DNA of 64,000 nucleotides from Symbiodinium natans (taxonomy: Eukaryota > Sar > Dinophyceae > Suessiales > Symbiodiniaceae): assembly GCA_905221605.1 (NCBI GenBank), contig CAJNDS010000192.1:62001-126000 (forward strand). Reading direction: 5' to 3'. Every line of letters begins with the position of its first letter. The first letter of the stretch is position 1. Of this stretch, positions 41,101 to 52,380 are shown one piece after another. The translations under genes were made by a program, and so were the position numbers. The notes under the pieces were generated by a model. It made no database searches and was not told where the DNA came from. It was given only the letters and a program-made list of their open reading frames with translations.

Positions 41101-44100
41101 AATAGCAGGTTTCTGGGCCACTATAGACATAGTCGCGGCATGTGGCAGACATTTCGGACATTAAAGGTTCCATGTTCCTGATATAGCTGGCGCCGCGTAT
41201 AGCTGGCGCCGCGTCGCTACCATAATATAACAATATATGTTGAATCTCCCATGGGCTAGATGGTGGATCGTTTCCACGCTGCTGGGTAAAGGTGAAGGCC
41301 CTCGCTTCAGCAGTTTCTCCTGCGAGCCTGAGCGATGTTCGTTGCAAGGCTTTCCCGACCCTCCGCCCCACCAAAACTGACACTCAGGATCTTTCAGGCA
41401 TCATTTGAGAGGCGCACACGGCGCTGGCTCGCGAGGACAATAGAACAACCTGGTACGCCGTTCTTTCTGGGAGATGAGCCTATAGACCTCTTCCTGATAC
41501 CCCTAGCCCCATTGAGCAAGCTGCCAGAACTGTGACGGAGGATCGGCATGAACGGTTTGTCCTGTGCGTCTTGCTGCTCAGTACTGGCTGGTGCATGAGC
41601 GCTCGTCGGAGTTCGGGGGTTCTGGGCTTGGTTTTGCCTGGGCCCGGCTGCGGGGCTCAGAAACCAAAAGTCACCCCAAAAGACAAAGTGACAACATTAC
41701 ACCACGAGCAGACATGGGGCGGGGGCCGAAACAGTGCACCTCTACGGGAAGTCCCTGGAGCAGCCTGCCTCCACAATCCTTGGAAAAGGGAGCTGTCCTC
41801 ATGATTCCGGGGTTCAAGGGCAGTACTCCGTACTGTCCATGCGGGAATGGGCGTCGACCTCTACTTAGTACAGCCCCTCAGGGCTTCACCGGACAGGAAA
41901 CCGCCCTTTGCCCCTGAGAGCCCCCGAGGGCCTTCCCAGTACAACGGACACAGACGAAACAGCCAGCAAGCTGCCTTGCATTGTACAGAAGCACTCAGAA
42001 GAAGTCCGATCTCTGCAATTTTGAGCAGACCCTCCTTCGATCCGAGCGGGCCGAGCCTGGGCCCCGGAGTCCCCGATGGCGTTCTGCTGCAGCCTCAGGT
42101 CCTCTCGCCGAGGGAGGGGGGGAGAAATCGTACACTCCAGTGCTGAATGGCACACTCAAGCCACACGCAAGAGCGATTTGGCCAAGATCGCACTCACAGC
42201 TACGCGTTTCGTACAGGGCCGAGCTGCCTCGACATGTTGATGATTATTGTCTTTTGCAGGGCTCAAGTCGGCACATGTCGGCTCATGTTAAGTTTGTAAA
42301 GCCGTACCCTTTCGCAATAAAAAAGAAAACAGCCTGCTACAAGAGGCCTCTGCAACTCGGAATCTACAGAATCAGCTCCAGACCTTCTTGCTACGCTTCG
42401 CAGCCTTGTAGCGGCTTGAAGCTTCTTGGGCTAAAGCGCATCACATCTTCGGCTGCCCTCCCACATTTTGTCAGCACTCCCACTTGAAACCCTTGTAAAC
42501 ATAGTCACGTCCTCGATGTGTGGCAGGGCCTTCAGCGCGGCTCCCAGGGCCTCTGCTCGAGAGAAGTTAGGGAGAGTGAGGCCCAAGCTGCCCAGAAAAC
42601 TTGCGCCAAATGCCGAGCGCCCCTTGGAAGACTTTCTCGCTTCACAGTGCGAGTCTCTCCAGCGGACCCCGCATAAATAACAAACACTTAAGACGGAAGT
42701 ATATCTGCTGAAGTTCAGAGGGCAAACCAGCAACTCCCAACCTGCACCAAAAAAAACACAAAAACAAAACCTACCTCGATCACTCCCAGGCCTGCGCCCC
42801 CACATCGCCGAAGCCGTTGTTGCCCAGGCTTAGGTCTCGTAGGTTCTTGTGGTCTGCAAGGCCCTCGGCGATGGCCTGCGTGGGGACAGGCCACGGGCAG
42901 GCAGATGTGCACCTTCGGCCCTCAATCTGGCCATCACGTCGCCGGACGAACATCTTCAGGGCCTATGCAGTACCGACTCCAAAACTTTCCCCCCCCCCCT
43001 CCCGAGGCCTGGAGGCCGCTGTCGCCGATGCGATTGCCGAAGAGCCACAGCAGCCGCAGCGAGGAGTGGCCACCCAAACCAGCTCCAAGGGCCTGCGCAG
43101 ACGACCAAAAACTATAGGACTCTTTGTTCGTTTGGAAACGGTGTAGGCATCATGGGCTGGCCGGGCAAGTACCCTTATCCGGGGATTCTAAAGGATGGCC
43201 AAGTTCTGTTTCCTAGCGTTAGAGAGTTAGCGGCACGTAGTTGTAGAACCCTCCCACAAAGTGGGAAAGTCCTTGCTGAAACCCAAGGCATATCCTCCTC
43301 GCAGGGTCTCCCGCACCCGACCCCCCCTCCCCCGCGGGCTCGCGCATGCAGGCCAAACAAAGGGGCGTAGAGTACCGACATCTTTCTATTCGCAGAATAT
43401 ACGTACAGAGGAAAGGAGGTTGAAAGTTCATGGCCGTAAGAAACTATATGTATTGCAAGTTATGCTTGGCGCAGGACGAGTATTGGAATTGTGAAAGTAC
43501 TTCAATGGGCAAGATCTGATATTTTTGATCCTTAAGGACTTAAGGGGGTTGTCGGTGCGAAGCAAGTGTATTGCAGATAGCTTCGCCTCTTAGGGGGTTG
43601 TCGGACAAGAAAGGGTATTGCAGGTACCTTCGTGTTCTAATTGTGGATCTCTTACGGGGTTGCCGGTGCTGCAATCAACAGCATATCCTGAAGCCGAGTG
43701 TGGTGTAGGTATGTGAATGCAGCTTGCAGCTATCTCAAGTGTTTCCAGTCACGTCGCAAACAAACGCACTTTGGCGAGTTCCCCCCACCACCGAGAACAG
43801 CAGCCAGCCACCGAAGCCCATCTTCATGAAATGGGAGAAAAGGTGACCTTCTTGAAAAGCAGGTTTCTGGGCCACTTCAGCGTGTTTCAGACATAGTGGC
43901 GGCATGTGGCAGACGTTTCGGACATTGAAGGTTCCATGTCCCGGGTATCGCTGGTGCCGCGGCGAGACCATAATGCTTCTAGAATCTCCTGTGAGTGAAA
44001 TGGCGGATCGTTTGATGTTGTTTGCACGTTGCTGTGCGGAGGTGGACGAGTCTGCGGGCCTGCGCTTGCAGAACAATCAGGCTCTCTTAGCATGAGGTGA

Positions 44101-47100
44101 CTGGACTGCAGCATCTCGAATTTGCGGTGCAGTGCATGGCTCCGTCTGCCAGAATAGGATTCCTCACGTGCTGGCGCTGACTCTCAGCATCTGAGAGTTT
44201 GACAAGGCCTCCGAAGTTTGTAGAACAAACTTGTACGCCGTTCTTTCTGGGAGATGAGCCTATATAGACCTCCTCCTGAAACCATTAGCCCCATTGAGAA
44301 GCCGCCACACTGAGACGGAGGATGAGCATGGCTGGTGCCGTGGTGGGTGCTTGAGCGCGTCGGAGTTCGGGGGCCCTGGGCGTGGCTTATCCTCGCCCGG
44401 CCCCCGGGCTCAGAAGCCAAAAGTCGCCAAAAGAGAAAAACACAATGACAACAGACACCACGAGCATATATGGGGCGCGAGCGGAACAGTGCACCACTAC
44501 AGGAAGGGCACGGACCGTGGAGCAACCTGCCTCCACCATCCCTGACAAGGGGATACGAATTAGAAACGTCTTGGAGGCCAGCAGCGTTTTCAAGTTGCCC
44601 TTGGGTCTTTGAAAAGGGAGTGAAGTAATTTCTTGTCGTTAAGATCTGTCTACAGGGCACAGACCTAAGCCCAGGCTTCCCAACCCCCTCCTGCGCTGCT
44701 TTTGCCAACAGAATACACAGCCCTCCTCTCCCCGACTCAAGAGCATCCTGAACACGTTCTGCGCACTGTCTCCTTTGCCCAGCACCCAGTCCTCCCCACC
44801 CCCCGGGCCCGTCTTAAAACAGAGGTGGGGACTGGGCGCGGAGCCTATTTGGGCTTCAAGAAGTTTGTCCAGCCGCCGCTTTTTAAACCCAACGCTTCAG
44901 CAAATCTTCAGATTAAAATTCAAGAAACGATCTTCGTTTCAAGGCTCAGCCCACGAAATTTAGCAATGAGTACCAGCCAGTACGCCCATTACCCTACAAA
45001 CAGCCTGAGTCCAGAATCCGGCTTCTCGGAAGAATGGAGGCTTCCCGAGATACTCGCACGCTCAGTGATGGTATGGCTTGGACGGCTCTTGCCTTGAACG
45101 ATGCCGCCATTCGGGAACGGAAGCCACGCAATCATCTACCAAATGTCGTATGCCCCATTATGCCCCCTTCCCCCCACCCCTATAAGGCACGCCCTCCCGA
45201 ATGCCCGCGCCAGCCGTCTGAAATGTTGGACTTCAGAGCTTCCGGAGTCGGTGTGACAGGGCTTGGGCTTCCTGCTTTCTTGTGGATCTGTCATACCCCG
45301 CCAGAGGTGGACTACACCGCAAGAACCTCTTGTGTTGGAACCCGGCTCCCCTCAAGAAGAAGCGCCACGGAAATCGGGGAGGACACCGCAGAGAACCCGG
45401 CCCCACTTTTGAGAGGCAGCCACACTTCTGGAGAGGCAGAGCAGGCAGAGCGGGTGCGCCCCCACCTTCGCCTCTGCGTCTCCGAAGCCGGAGTGCGTCA
45501 GCTTCAGCTGCCGCAGGCGGCTCCAGGGCAGCGCCCGCACCAGGGCCTGGCGCGAACAGACCAACAAAAACAAGGGGCCTGAAAAGGGCTGTTTCGTGCT
45601 TACAGAAAATGAGGGAGGCTCGGGGCATGCTCTGCAGGGGCGCGCGCTCTCCTGCCTGGAAGCCCTCGCCAGCCAGCTCGCTGTTGTTCACGGTCACCAC
45701 CTCCAGGCGCTCATAGTGCGGCAGCGCCCGGGCCAGCACCTGGAGCTGGGCTTCGGGCAGCTCCCCCAGAACCAGCTGCGCGGCCTCGGCCGCCTTCTCC
45801 CGGAAGACCTTGGCCTGGAGCTGCAGCACCAGTTCCAGGTCCGACCGGTGGGTGAACTTCAGGGTCCCCCTCTCCGCTTCGGCGCGGAACTCCGAGGGCG
45901 CCATGGGCGCCTCTGAGTTCCGGCCTTCGCGGAAGGGGATCCTGATGCTCCTCCAGGGGGATGCCCGGGTCAGGGACCACTGCACCTCCGCCCTGCACCA
46001 GCCGCGCTGCAGGTACGGCGTGCTGTTCCGGTGCAGCTGCGGGCAGGGCGGGCGGCAGCCGAAGTGGCATCCCGGGCCGCAGCTGCCTGTCTCGTCCGTG
46101 TCGCGCAGTTCGGCCAGCGCCACATCCGTCACGGCGTTCTCGGGGAGGTAGAAGACCGTAGCGGTCCCAGGCAGCTGGGGCCCGGGCCGGTCGTGGAGGC
46201 CCGGCGTCAGGTCCTCGATCCTTAGCGACCAGGTCGTGTCATGGGCGTACAACAGGTGCATGTTGGCCATGCCCTTCGCGAAGTAGACGTCCTGACGGAA
46301 GCGCATCTATAGGCATCGCAGGCCCTCCTCATGTCTCCCCGATCCCCAGAAGGATGCCACACAGAAAAGAGCTCAGCCAGTTTCAGTCCATCCTGCTCTT
46401 CAGTTCTTGGGAACTGATATAAGCAGATGTAATCGACGAAGATCGCCGCCTGATTGACACGTGCCCCCATACCACGCTCTGCACTCTATACTCACATGCA
46501 TTTTGTTGATCTTACACGATCTTATAGGCTTCTAGGGCGTGCAGGCAGCAAGCTGCTCTCAGCTGGCCGTTTCAAGAGAAGCTTGAGAAGCTTCAGGGCT
46601 GCACATGCGAGAAAAAAAAGTACCTGGAACTTTCGCAAGGTCGACATGCAATGTGCCCTAATTATACCTTGAAAACAAAATCAGTGTTTGCGAGGCAGTG
46701 CCCTATGGCGCCTCCCAGTCCTCTGCGACTTTCTGGGCCGGGGCGATCTTCTCCAGGATCTCCGCGAAGGTGTCCAATGCTTCTACCAGCACTCCCAGCC
46801 TCAGGAACTGCGGCGGAAGTGGCAAAAGAGGAGCACGTCTCTATACAGGACTTACTGTAATGTCATCCCAAAAGGAGGCATACGGCACACGGTCAACAGA
46901 TTGCGCGGGAGACCCTGCGCTGCTGAGCTGGGGCTCCCTGCTGAAACCTGGCCAAGTCTGGGATCTCGCGGCTTTCCCACGAGTGCGACAGGGCCAGGAC
47001 GGAAAAGTGGTGGGTGGAGCCGACCCCTTTCACCACGCGGCCGCCTGGCAGCTTCGCCTCCAGCTCCTCCTGGGCCAGCAGGGCCGGGCGGCCGTCCTTG

Positions 47101-47249
47101 GTCCGCATCCCCTCGGCTTCCTGGCGCCGGGGCATGGTGCGGCCCTCTGCCAGGAGCTCCCGGAGGAAGTCGGCGCGGACGAGCCGCACCTTGGCATCCC
47201 GGCAGTACGCCAGCAGGCCCTTCTCGTCCTTCAGGCTGTAGATGGCTAC
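35053..47249 (-). CDS. Copy 2 of the tandem N-terminal-domain/LRR gene (20 exons, spliced)
   Basis: Same architecture as copy 1 with two LRR cassettes instead of four: about 716 codons. N-terminal exons 47,249-45,656 give about 361 residues, four more than copy 1 because of a 12-bp in-frame insertion in exon 1 (GGRVVKGVGSTHH against GGRVGTTHR). Exons 3 and 4 have exactly the copy 1 lengths. Donors: 12 GC, 3 GA, 4 GT. No stop or frameshift was found within the exons as modelled, so the copy appears functional. The first exon with the start codon is again not found; the short ORF starting just before exon 1 uses GTG, not ATG. Confidence 0.82.
35329..35412 (-). CDS. Copy 2 exon: LRR h
   Basis: Twenty-eight codons: ALVHGLRDNKVLKIL then WLHENSLSDAGVE. 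Donor GAG^GTCAG. The CT tract seen before this exon in copies 1 and 3 is not expanded here. Confidence 0.87.
35631..35714 (-). CDS. Copy 2 exon: LRR g
   Basis: Twenty-eight codons: ALVGVLPRLLKLTTL then TLSQNRVSDVGAE. Donor GAG^GC, against GAG^GT in copies 1 and 3. Confidence 0.86.
36180..36224 (-). CDS. Copy 2 exon: LRR f second half
   Basis: Fifteen codons, ILALRDNSFGDDGAQ; acceptor ACAG^ATT, donor CAG^GC. Confidence 0.83.
36380..36418 (-). CDS. Copy 2 exon: LRR f first half
   Basis: Thirteen codons, ALAEVLQHLTQMQ, same protein as copies 1 and 3; donor CAG^GC. Confidence 0.82.
36791..36874 (-). CDS. Copy 2 exon: LRR e
   Basis: Twenty-eight codons: ALASALRPHAQLSDL then RLHSNSITDAGLQ. Donor CAG^GC. 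Confidence 0.88.
37021..37104 (-). CDS. Copy 2 exon: LRR d
   Basis: Twenty-eight codons: ALAAGLGGHTALQKL then MLYENRIGDGGIK. Donor AAG^GC. Confidence 0.88.
37464..37496 (-). pseudogene. Decayed LRR c first-half exon, copy 2
   Basis: Same position and same kind of decay as at 7.9 kb (GAAPKDLQCF in the old frame). Conservation in all three gene copies dates the loss before the triplication. Confidence 0.5.
38208..38324. mobile_element. 117-bp GAACCG-rich insertion with 8-bp direct repeats
   Basis: Absent from the homologous site near 8,477, where TGTACTTG occurs once. Here TGTACTTG flanks the insert at 38,200-38,207 and 38,325-38,332, as expected of a target-site duplication. The insert is rich in GAACCG/AACCGC and has no coding capacity, so it would be a small non-autonomous element. 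Confidence 0.6.
38903..38947 (-). CDS. Copy 2 cassette 2, LRR c second half
   Basis: Fifteen codons, ELKLSENAIGDSGAQ. Donor is CAG^GTTGGG, whereas every other exon of this class has GC at this point. Confidence 0.83.
38948..39775 (-). other. Intron splitting LRR c, cassette 2 of copy 2
   Basis: 828 bp, homologous to 9,104-9,957. No exon seen. Confidence 0.75.
39776..39814 (-). CDS. Copy 2 cassette 2, LRR c first half
   Basis: Thirteen codons, ALGEALKALPNIE, donor GAG^GACC. Confidence 0.8.
40000..40083 (-). CDS. Copy 2 cassette 2, LRR b
   Basis: Twenty-eight codons: AIAEGLASHKNLRDL then SLSNNAFGEVGTQ. The GD pair of the usual turn is GE here. Donor CAG^GCCTGG. Confidence 0.88.
40220..40303 (-). 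CDS. Copy 2 cassette 2, LRR a
   Basis: Twenty-eight codons: ALGAGLGGHSSLRVLW then LLGNRIGDSGLQ. Donor CAG^GC. Confidence 0.88.
40304..42056 (-). other. Long intron between the two cassettes of copy 2
   Basis: 1,753 bp, the most diverged of the long cassette introns. It has a poly-G run near 40,605-40,618 and a local duplication of TAGCTGGCGCCGCG near 41,185-41,213. Confidence 0.75.
40780..40930. repeat. G-rich repeat, diverged copy
   Basis: Units at about 40,784 (GGGGGCTGTCGG), 40,834 (GGGGGTTGTCGG) and 40,900 (GAGGGTTGCTAG). Confidence 0.75.
42057..42101 (-). CDS. Copy 2 cassette 1, LRR c second half
   Basis: Fifteen codons, DLRLQQNAIGDSGAQ. Acceptor GAGAG^GAC differs from the usual CGAAG^GAG; donor CAG^GC. 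Confidence 0.82.
42102..42511 (-). other. Intron splitting LRR c, cassette 1 of copy 2
   Basis: 410 bp, about half the length of its relatives and not clearly similar to them. Confidence 0.7.
42512..42550 (-). CDS. Copy 2 cassette 1, LRR c first half
   Basis: Thirteen codons, ALGAALKALPHIE, donor GAG^GACG. Its flanks match the decayed half-exons near 7.9, 37.5 and 60.2 kb, so this is the intact relative of those relics. Confidence 0.8.
42792..42875 (-). CDS. Copy 2 cassette 1, LRR b
   Basis: Twenty-eight codons: AIAEGLADHKNLRDL then SLGNNGFGDVGAQ. Donor CAG^GCCTGG. Confidence 0.88.
43009..43092 (-). CDS. Copy 2 cassette 1, LRR a
   Basis: Twenty-eight codons: ALGAGLGGHSSLRLLW then LFGNRIGDSGLQ. 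Donor CAG^GC. Confidence 0.88.
43093..45465 (-). other. Long intron before cassette 1 of copy 2
   Basis: 2,373 bp, homologous to 19,191-21,533 along its whole length. No exon seen. Confidence 0.75.
43525..43690. repeat. G-rich triple repeat
   Basis: Same module as at 10.9 kb, preceded by a small duplication of CTTAAGGA. Confidence 0.8.
45466..45546 (-). CDS. Copy 2 exon 5: LRR next to the N-terminal domain
   Basis: 81 bp: ALVRALPWSRLRQLKL then THSGFGDAEAK. Donor AAG^GT; copy 1 has GAG^GT. Confidence 0.85.
45656..46291 (-). CDS. Copy 2 exon 4: core N-terminal domain and LRR cap
   Basis: 636 bp, from DVYFAKGMANMHLLYAHDTT to LPHYERLEVVTVNNSELAG. The RGWCRAEVQWS motif is unchanged. Substitutions against copy 1 cluster in the second half (KVFREKAAEAAQLVLGELPE). 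Donor CAG^GC. Confidence 0.87.
46393..46449 (-). CDS. Copy 2 exon 3: FVDYICLYQF motif
   Basis: Nineteen codons, AAIFVDYICLYQFPRTEEQ, ending CAG^GA as in copy 1. One residue differs (A to E). Confidence 0.73.
46712..46799 (-). CDS. Copy 2 exon 2: helical segment
   Basis: (R)LGVLVEALDTFAEILEKI then APAQKVAEDWE. Ends GAG^GC. The next in-frame codons are CCA TAG, so the exon must end before them for the protein to continue. Confidence 0.68.
46948..47249 (-). CDS. Copy 2 exon 1: N-terminal domain, first part
   Basis: VAIYSLKDEKGLLAYC through SHSWESREIPDLA, after CGCAG. Upstream of this point copy 2 has an in-frame stop where copy 1 stays open. End CCAG^GT, phase 2, as in copy 1. Confidence 0.75.
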
Positions 47250-48149
47250 CTGCGCAGGCACAGCTTGCCAAGCGTGGGGTACTCAAAGTCTCAAAGTAGC
47301 GAGTATGCGACATGAAGCGATCTTGTTATGATCTCTGGCGACTTGGGTTTTTGGGCACCCATTCACGACCACGCCAAGCCTGAACACGAAGATTTGCTAC
47401 TAGAAGCAATCACATCTCCAGCAGAAGCAGACTGTAGGGACTTGGTCGGAGCGACTCTCCCAGACAAGTAGATGGCGTACAGTAGCAGCTTGCGGGCGTG
47501 CGTCTGCGAACTACTACACGAACCTGGCATAAGCTATACGCATAAAGAAACAGCAGAATCTAGAACAACACATTGCAGCACCCGAACATACCCGAACCCA
47601 TCCGTCGGTTTACAGGAGGGATCAGGGAAACGGAGTGGAAGAACCCTCAAAAGCAGCCGCGTGGCCTCGGCTTTGGACTCCGGCTCCTATGAAAAGCTGC
47701 GCTCTGCATCCTACTTGCTGCGAATACATCCCCGATATTGCACCCACAGCCGCTACAACACCAGAACCGCCCTTCGTCCTCCTTGGCGGGCTCGGAGGGC
47801 TCGGCGGCTTCCTCGGCTCGGCGTCTGTGGCACATGCCAACAAAGCCGAAAATACGCACTCCAAAAGAAAACCCTCCCTCTCCAATGTTCGAGCAAGTGA
47901 ATGAGGTCACAGACATCACGGCGAAATCGAGCAACTACTGTTGGGATCTGCCATTGGATCCAGAGAAAATGTGATGCTTCACTCTTTCAACTCATCATCA
48001 AAGCCCAAGCTGCAGGTTGATCGGCTGGTGAGTCCTCCTTCGCAACAGCACCTCCAGATCCTTCGTCTAAAATGCCACAAGACACACCGACGAGCTATGT
48101 ACTGGTAGGCTTGTATGTGTGCGAGTAATCCCTCATGCGAAGAGCCGTG

Positions 48150-48192
48150 GAGCCCTGAGCAAGCCCCGGCCTGCTGCGGCCTGGCCCAGGGC
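48150..48192 (-). pseudogene. Possible LRR-like fragment upstream of copy 2
   Basis: After TGGCAG the minus strand reads ALGQAAAGRGLLR, and near 48,040-48,060 GSGGAVAK. Same order and position as the fragment upstream of copy 1. It could be a leftover or alternative 5' LRR exon. Confidence 0.35.
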
Positions 48193-50930
48193 CTGCCAAG
48201 TCTGCGCGCGCAAGAAAACACGGCGCTTGCAACGTCAACATTTGCAACAGAAAGACTTCAAGTACTCAGTGTTTGGCCCACTGCGCAGAATTCAAGGTAC
48301 AGGGTGTATACACAGCTTCTCTGCAGGCCGGATCCGGCTTGGCGTGTTGCACTGCACCAGAACACCGGGACTGTGTGGGCGCTGAACAACATCGTAATAC
48401 ACAAGTATAGCATAACCATTGTCTGGCCTTTTGGGAGGCACCCTCAGTCCAATAGGCAAATTTAGCACTCACAAAGCTTTCTTGCAATAGCAGAATGCGG
48501 GGCCTCAACAACTACTCAGTGTTTGGGCACCATCGCGCAGAATGTCCACGTGCAGGCTGTATACACGGCCTTCTCTGCAACTCTGGCCGGATCGGGCTTT
48601 GCGAGTTGCACCGGAACACCGGCACTGTGTGGGCGCAAGCGATCTGCTTGACCACTTGTAAAGGCTGTTCGCTTGGAGGCGCCCTCAGTCCAGAAACATG
48701 AGTCAACCAGAACTGCCGGTCGCGACTACAATTCGAGCCCCAAGGCTCTCAAGAGGAGTTTCTTGGCTGGTATAGGCAGCGAACACAGCCGAGGTTGGAG
48801 AAGCGCTTGTAACATGGGACCAACGGCCCAAAACATGCCCAGGATCTGCAAACCCGGGTGCGCATCGCTTAGTGTGCGTGGGAGCCAGAGCCGGAGGGCA
48901 AGGCAGCCAAAGCTTGGTGCTGGAAGTCTGAGGCTGAAGGCTGGATGGAGCTCAACAGCCCGAACCGGGTGTGCATGCTAAAGGGCGCACGGGGACCGAC
49001 CGCAGGCCCGCGCTGCAACTTTCAAAAGAAATAATCGCCTGTCTGTCCTTGCGACCAGAATCCCACCGAACTGATGGTGTAGGCCAGCCATGAGAAGCTT
49101 GGAGGTTCAGGATACTTATAAACCCTTTATAAGCCTAGTTATATCCCACTTATAAGCAGTACCCGAATAGGGTTATCATTGGTGTACGAAGTAAAGTACT
49201 TGGGTTACTCGCTACCATAAACCTCCAAGAGAAGGCTGAGGCGCGTCTCTGTTGTCCCTTTTTAGAGGCCCTAGAGGCACGCCAATTGCTGAACTGTCCC
49301 TAAACAGCCTAAGCCCTACAAACCCTGTAGGAACTTCGTATAAACCACTTGAGACGCTGCTCCACTGGCCTCGGACTGACGCCTAGATCTCCAGAAGAGT
49401 GCGCCGATGCCAGAACAGCAGCAGCCTGGGCGAGCTCTGTCGACTCCCGATTGAGAGTACGGTTGAGCGTTCAGGTTTTGGAGATTGTCGGGTTTTTCGG
49501 CCCCTGACAAATTTCATTTTTGAACATGACCCCTTCCAAGCACCCCAAAAAGGGAGCACGTCCCTGGAATAAAGAAAACATTCCATACACGTGATCCTTT
49601 AAAGCCCAAAAAAAGAAACGTGCATACACCTTGATTCTATTAACACGACCTACTCAAGCCCAACGACTTGGACCCAAGACGGGAACATGAAATCTTCAGG
49701 GCTTAGGTGCCCTCAACCCGAAACCCAAAGAGCAGGAACTTCTAAACCATGGGGTTCCTGATGCTGCCTTGCCACAGGGGCAGCCTTCAATCGAATCTGT
49801 CTCTTGCGGGTTTATTGGGGGGGAGAGTTGGGGGTGCCATGCCAGTTGGGATAGAACTATGCATATACAGTCTTCAGGATTTTGCGCTGCTGCGCTCCTC
49901 ATCAACCCACATTCCACGCAGATTTTGTCCCAAGAAAAGCACGCAACTCTTCAATCCCAGAAGTCCCTAAGGTGCGAACCCTGGGGCTATCAACGCACTT
50001 GTTGGCTGTCTCTTCCCGGGGATTTTAGAGAAGAAGAACTCCACGCACTGCAAAACCCCCTTTCTGGCATGCTGCACGCGTGAGCGCCCTGTGCCAGCAT
50101 ATGTCGTAAGCACTACATGCCTCTACAAGCCAGCTCCATCAGTGTACTGCCCTGGTCTTGTACAAATCTATCCCGGCGTCTCCACTTTAGCTGTACAAAC
50201 CTTAGCCCTAAAACCCTAAAGCCCCTCCTTGCAAATATCGGCCTCCTTTCGATCTATCCCAAAGTACCCACTTGTAAACCCCTGAACCCTTTAAACTCCT
50301 TCTTGTACTTCAGGGGCTCCTTTCGCCTTCGATAAACCCAAAATGCCCCTAAGCCTACTTGGACTTTCAGGGTACTTATAACCCCAACTAGAGCTGCACT
50401 TATCAGCCCCCCTAAGTCCTTTCTAGGTAGGTTCTAAGAAGACTTCTAATTGGGGGGGGTCATAAAGTACCCATGAACCTCCCAAGTACAGAACCCTAGA
50501 AGCCCAGCACGGCCCTTTCGGCTCAGGTGCCTTCTTGCATCGCCTGAAGGAGAGGTGCCATGGCCCCAAAGGCTGCTGCGGGACGAGCCCGGGTTTGGTT
50601 GGAAGAGCCAACAAAAAAAGGCGCTGCGCGGGGGCCGACGCTAGCGCTTCTAGCGGTTTCTGGGGGCATTTGGGGTTGTTTCTAGGGTTTTTTGGGGGGT
50701 TTTGCAGGGTTTAAAGGTGAAAGGAGTTTAAAGGGGTCTTGGGGTCTTTGGAGTGGGGCTTCAGGCATGGCAGCCGAGAGCTCGCTCACTTCTCAACTGC
50801 GGTCTCCAAGCAGCTCCGCCGCTCTCCTTTTTTTTGCTGGGTTCAAGAGCCTCGCGCGATCCGGATCCAGCATCGGAGAGGCACCCAAATGAAGGCTCAC
50901 TCCTCCGATAGAGCGAGCGAGTGAGAGGCA

Positions 50931-51079
50931 GCGAGACAGAGAGAGAGAGAGAGAGAGGGAGGGAGGGAGAGAGAGCGGGAGGGAGGGAGAGAGAGCGGGA
51001 GGGAGGGAGGGAGGGAGGGAGGGAGAGAGAGCGGGAGGGAGAGAGGGAGGGAGGGAGGGGAGGGAGAGAGAGAGAGAGC
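50931..51079. repeat. GA/GGGA microsatellite upstream of copy 2
   Basis: Counterpart of 28,831-28,930 but about 50 bp longer, with repeated GGGAGGGAGAGAGAGC blocks. Confidence 0.95.
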
Positions 51080-52067
51080 GCCAGGAAAGGGAGAGGGGCA
51101 CGCAGGTGTGGGCAATTCCATTGCCCTGGATCTATCTGGTGGTGGGTCGAATATCTTAAGGTCAGAGGCAGGGGAGGGAGAAGAGGAGCGCAACCTTGTT
51201 CCTGGTCAAGTAGTGAGCGAAGGGACGACGTTCTCATGAGCCGGTGCAAATCCCGTGGAGAGGCCCAAAACCCTGCAAACCAAAAACCCTATGAAGCCGT
51301 AAAAATGCTATTATGCAAATACCTACTATCAAGCCATAAAAACCCTAATTATATTTACAAAATGGGGTTTACGGATGCAGCACCGGGAGGCCAAGCTCCT
51401 GCTCCCCACAAGCTTGAGGACTGCTGCGAACTTGTTCGGCTTCCTCCGGTCACGATGCAGCTCCTTCCGGTTGCGTGGGCGCCAGAAGGGGGCGGGGGCA
51501 GGGGCAAGCCGGGGGGTCTGGGGCCGGGAGATTCTCTGCAATCCCTTCCTTCCCCCCCCACCTCCCCTCTACTAAGTATGGTACGAGTACTACAGACATT
51601 GGGTAACCTTACTTGTAGGATTCGTCAAGGATTCGTTTCGGGCTTTCTTTAATAACAGGGCCTAGAAGCGTGTTGGTCTGGGGCTTTGTGCTCTAATATT
51701 GGATGTGGGATCTCCGTCGGCTGCGGGACGACCCGTGGCTGGGCTTTGACAGCTCCATGTTGCAGAGCAGGTGCTAGGAGCTTTTTAGGGTTCAGGGCTT
51801 AGAGGTGCACAGGGTCGCAAACGCAACATTCCAGTCCCAATATCAGCTCAGTCTATCAAGAAGTGTTTCGGTATCGCACGGTCATTGCCGCATCTCCGAG
51901 CTCTAGGCATACCTAGCAGTAGCCTACATGCCTGCTCAACCACAAGCCGCTGCATTCTGCTCGCTTTAGGCATCCAGTCCACCCCCTCCCCCCCTCGTTC
52001 ACGTTTCGACTTTCAGACTCGCAAGTTCTCGATGGGCTTTACCGACTGTTACGCGTTTCAATTTTTT

Positions 52068-52272
52068 TTGGCTTTTCCACTTTTCGACTTTTTGACTTTT
52101 TGACTTTTCGACTTTTCGTTTTTTTTGTTGGGGGTGGAGTCCGAAAAGTCGAAAACCCGAAAAGTCCCGAAAAGTCCCGAAAAGTCCCGAAAAGTCCCGA
52201 AAAGTCCCGAAAAGTCGAAAAGTCAAAAAGTCAAAAAGTCGAAAACTTTTCGACTTTTTGACTTTTCGATTT
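52068..52272. repeat. GAAAAGTC satellite with inverted arms, second copy
   Basis: Again six 10-bp units in the centre. The arms differ from the copy at 30.1 kb by gain or loss of whole TTTTTGACTTT/AAAAAGTC steps. Confidence 0.9.
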
Positions 52273-52356
52273 TGTGTTTTGAATCTCCGCTTAATTGAAA
52301 GAACGGGGGCTTGCGTGCTTAGCTTCATTATGGGCGGAACCTAGGAGGGGCTGTAT

Positions 52357-52380
52357 CCCTAAACCCTAAACCCTAAACCC
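52357..52380. repeat. Short telomere-like array
   Basis: Three CCCTAAA units at the same boundary position as at 30,380. Confidence 0.9.

Larger units (their letters stand above)
47520..52340. other. Upstream region of copy 2
   Basis: No gene recognised; should hold the missing 5' exon(s) of copy 2. Homologous to the upstream region of copy 1 apart from the 1.5-kb stretch missing here. Confidence 0.65.

Noticed and set aside
46700-46712. In-frame TAG after copy 2 exon 2, suggesting a pseudogene
   Set aside because: With the GAG^GC donor the stop lies in the intron, and exons 2 and 3 then join in phase 0 as in copy 1.
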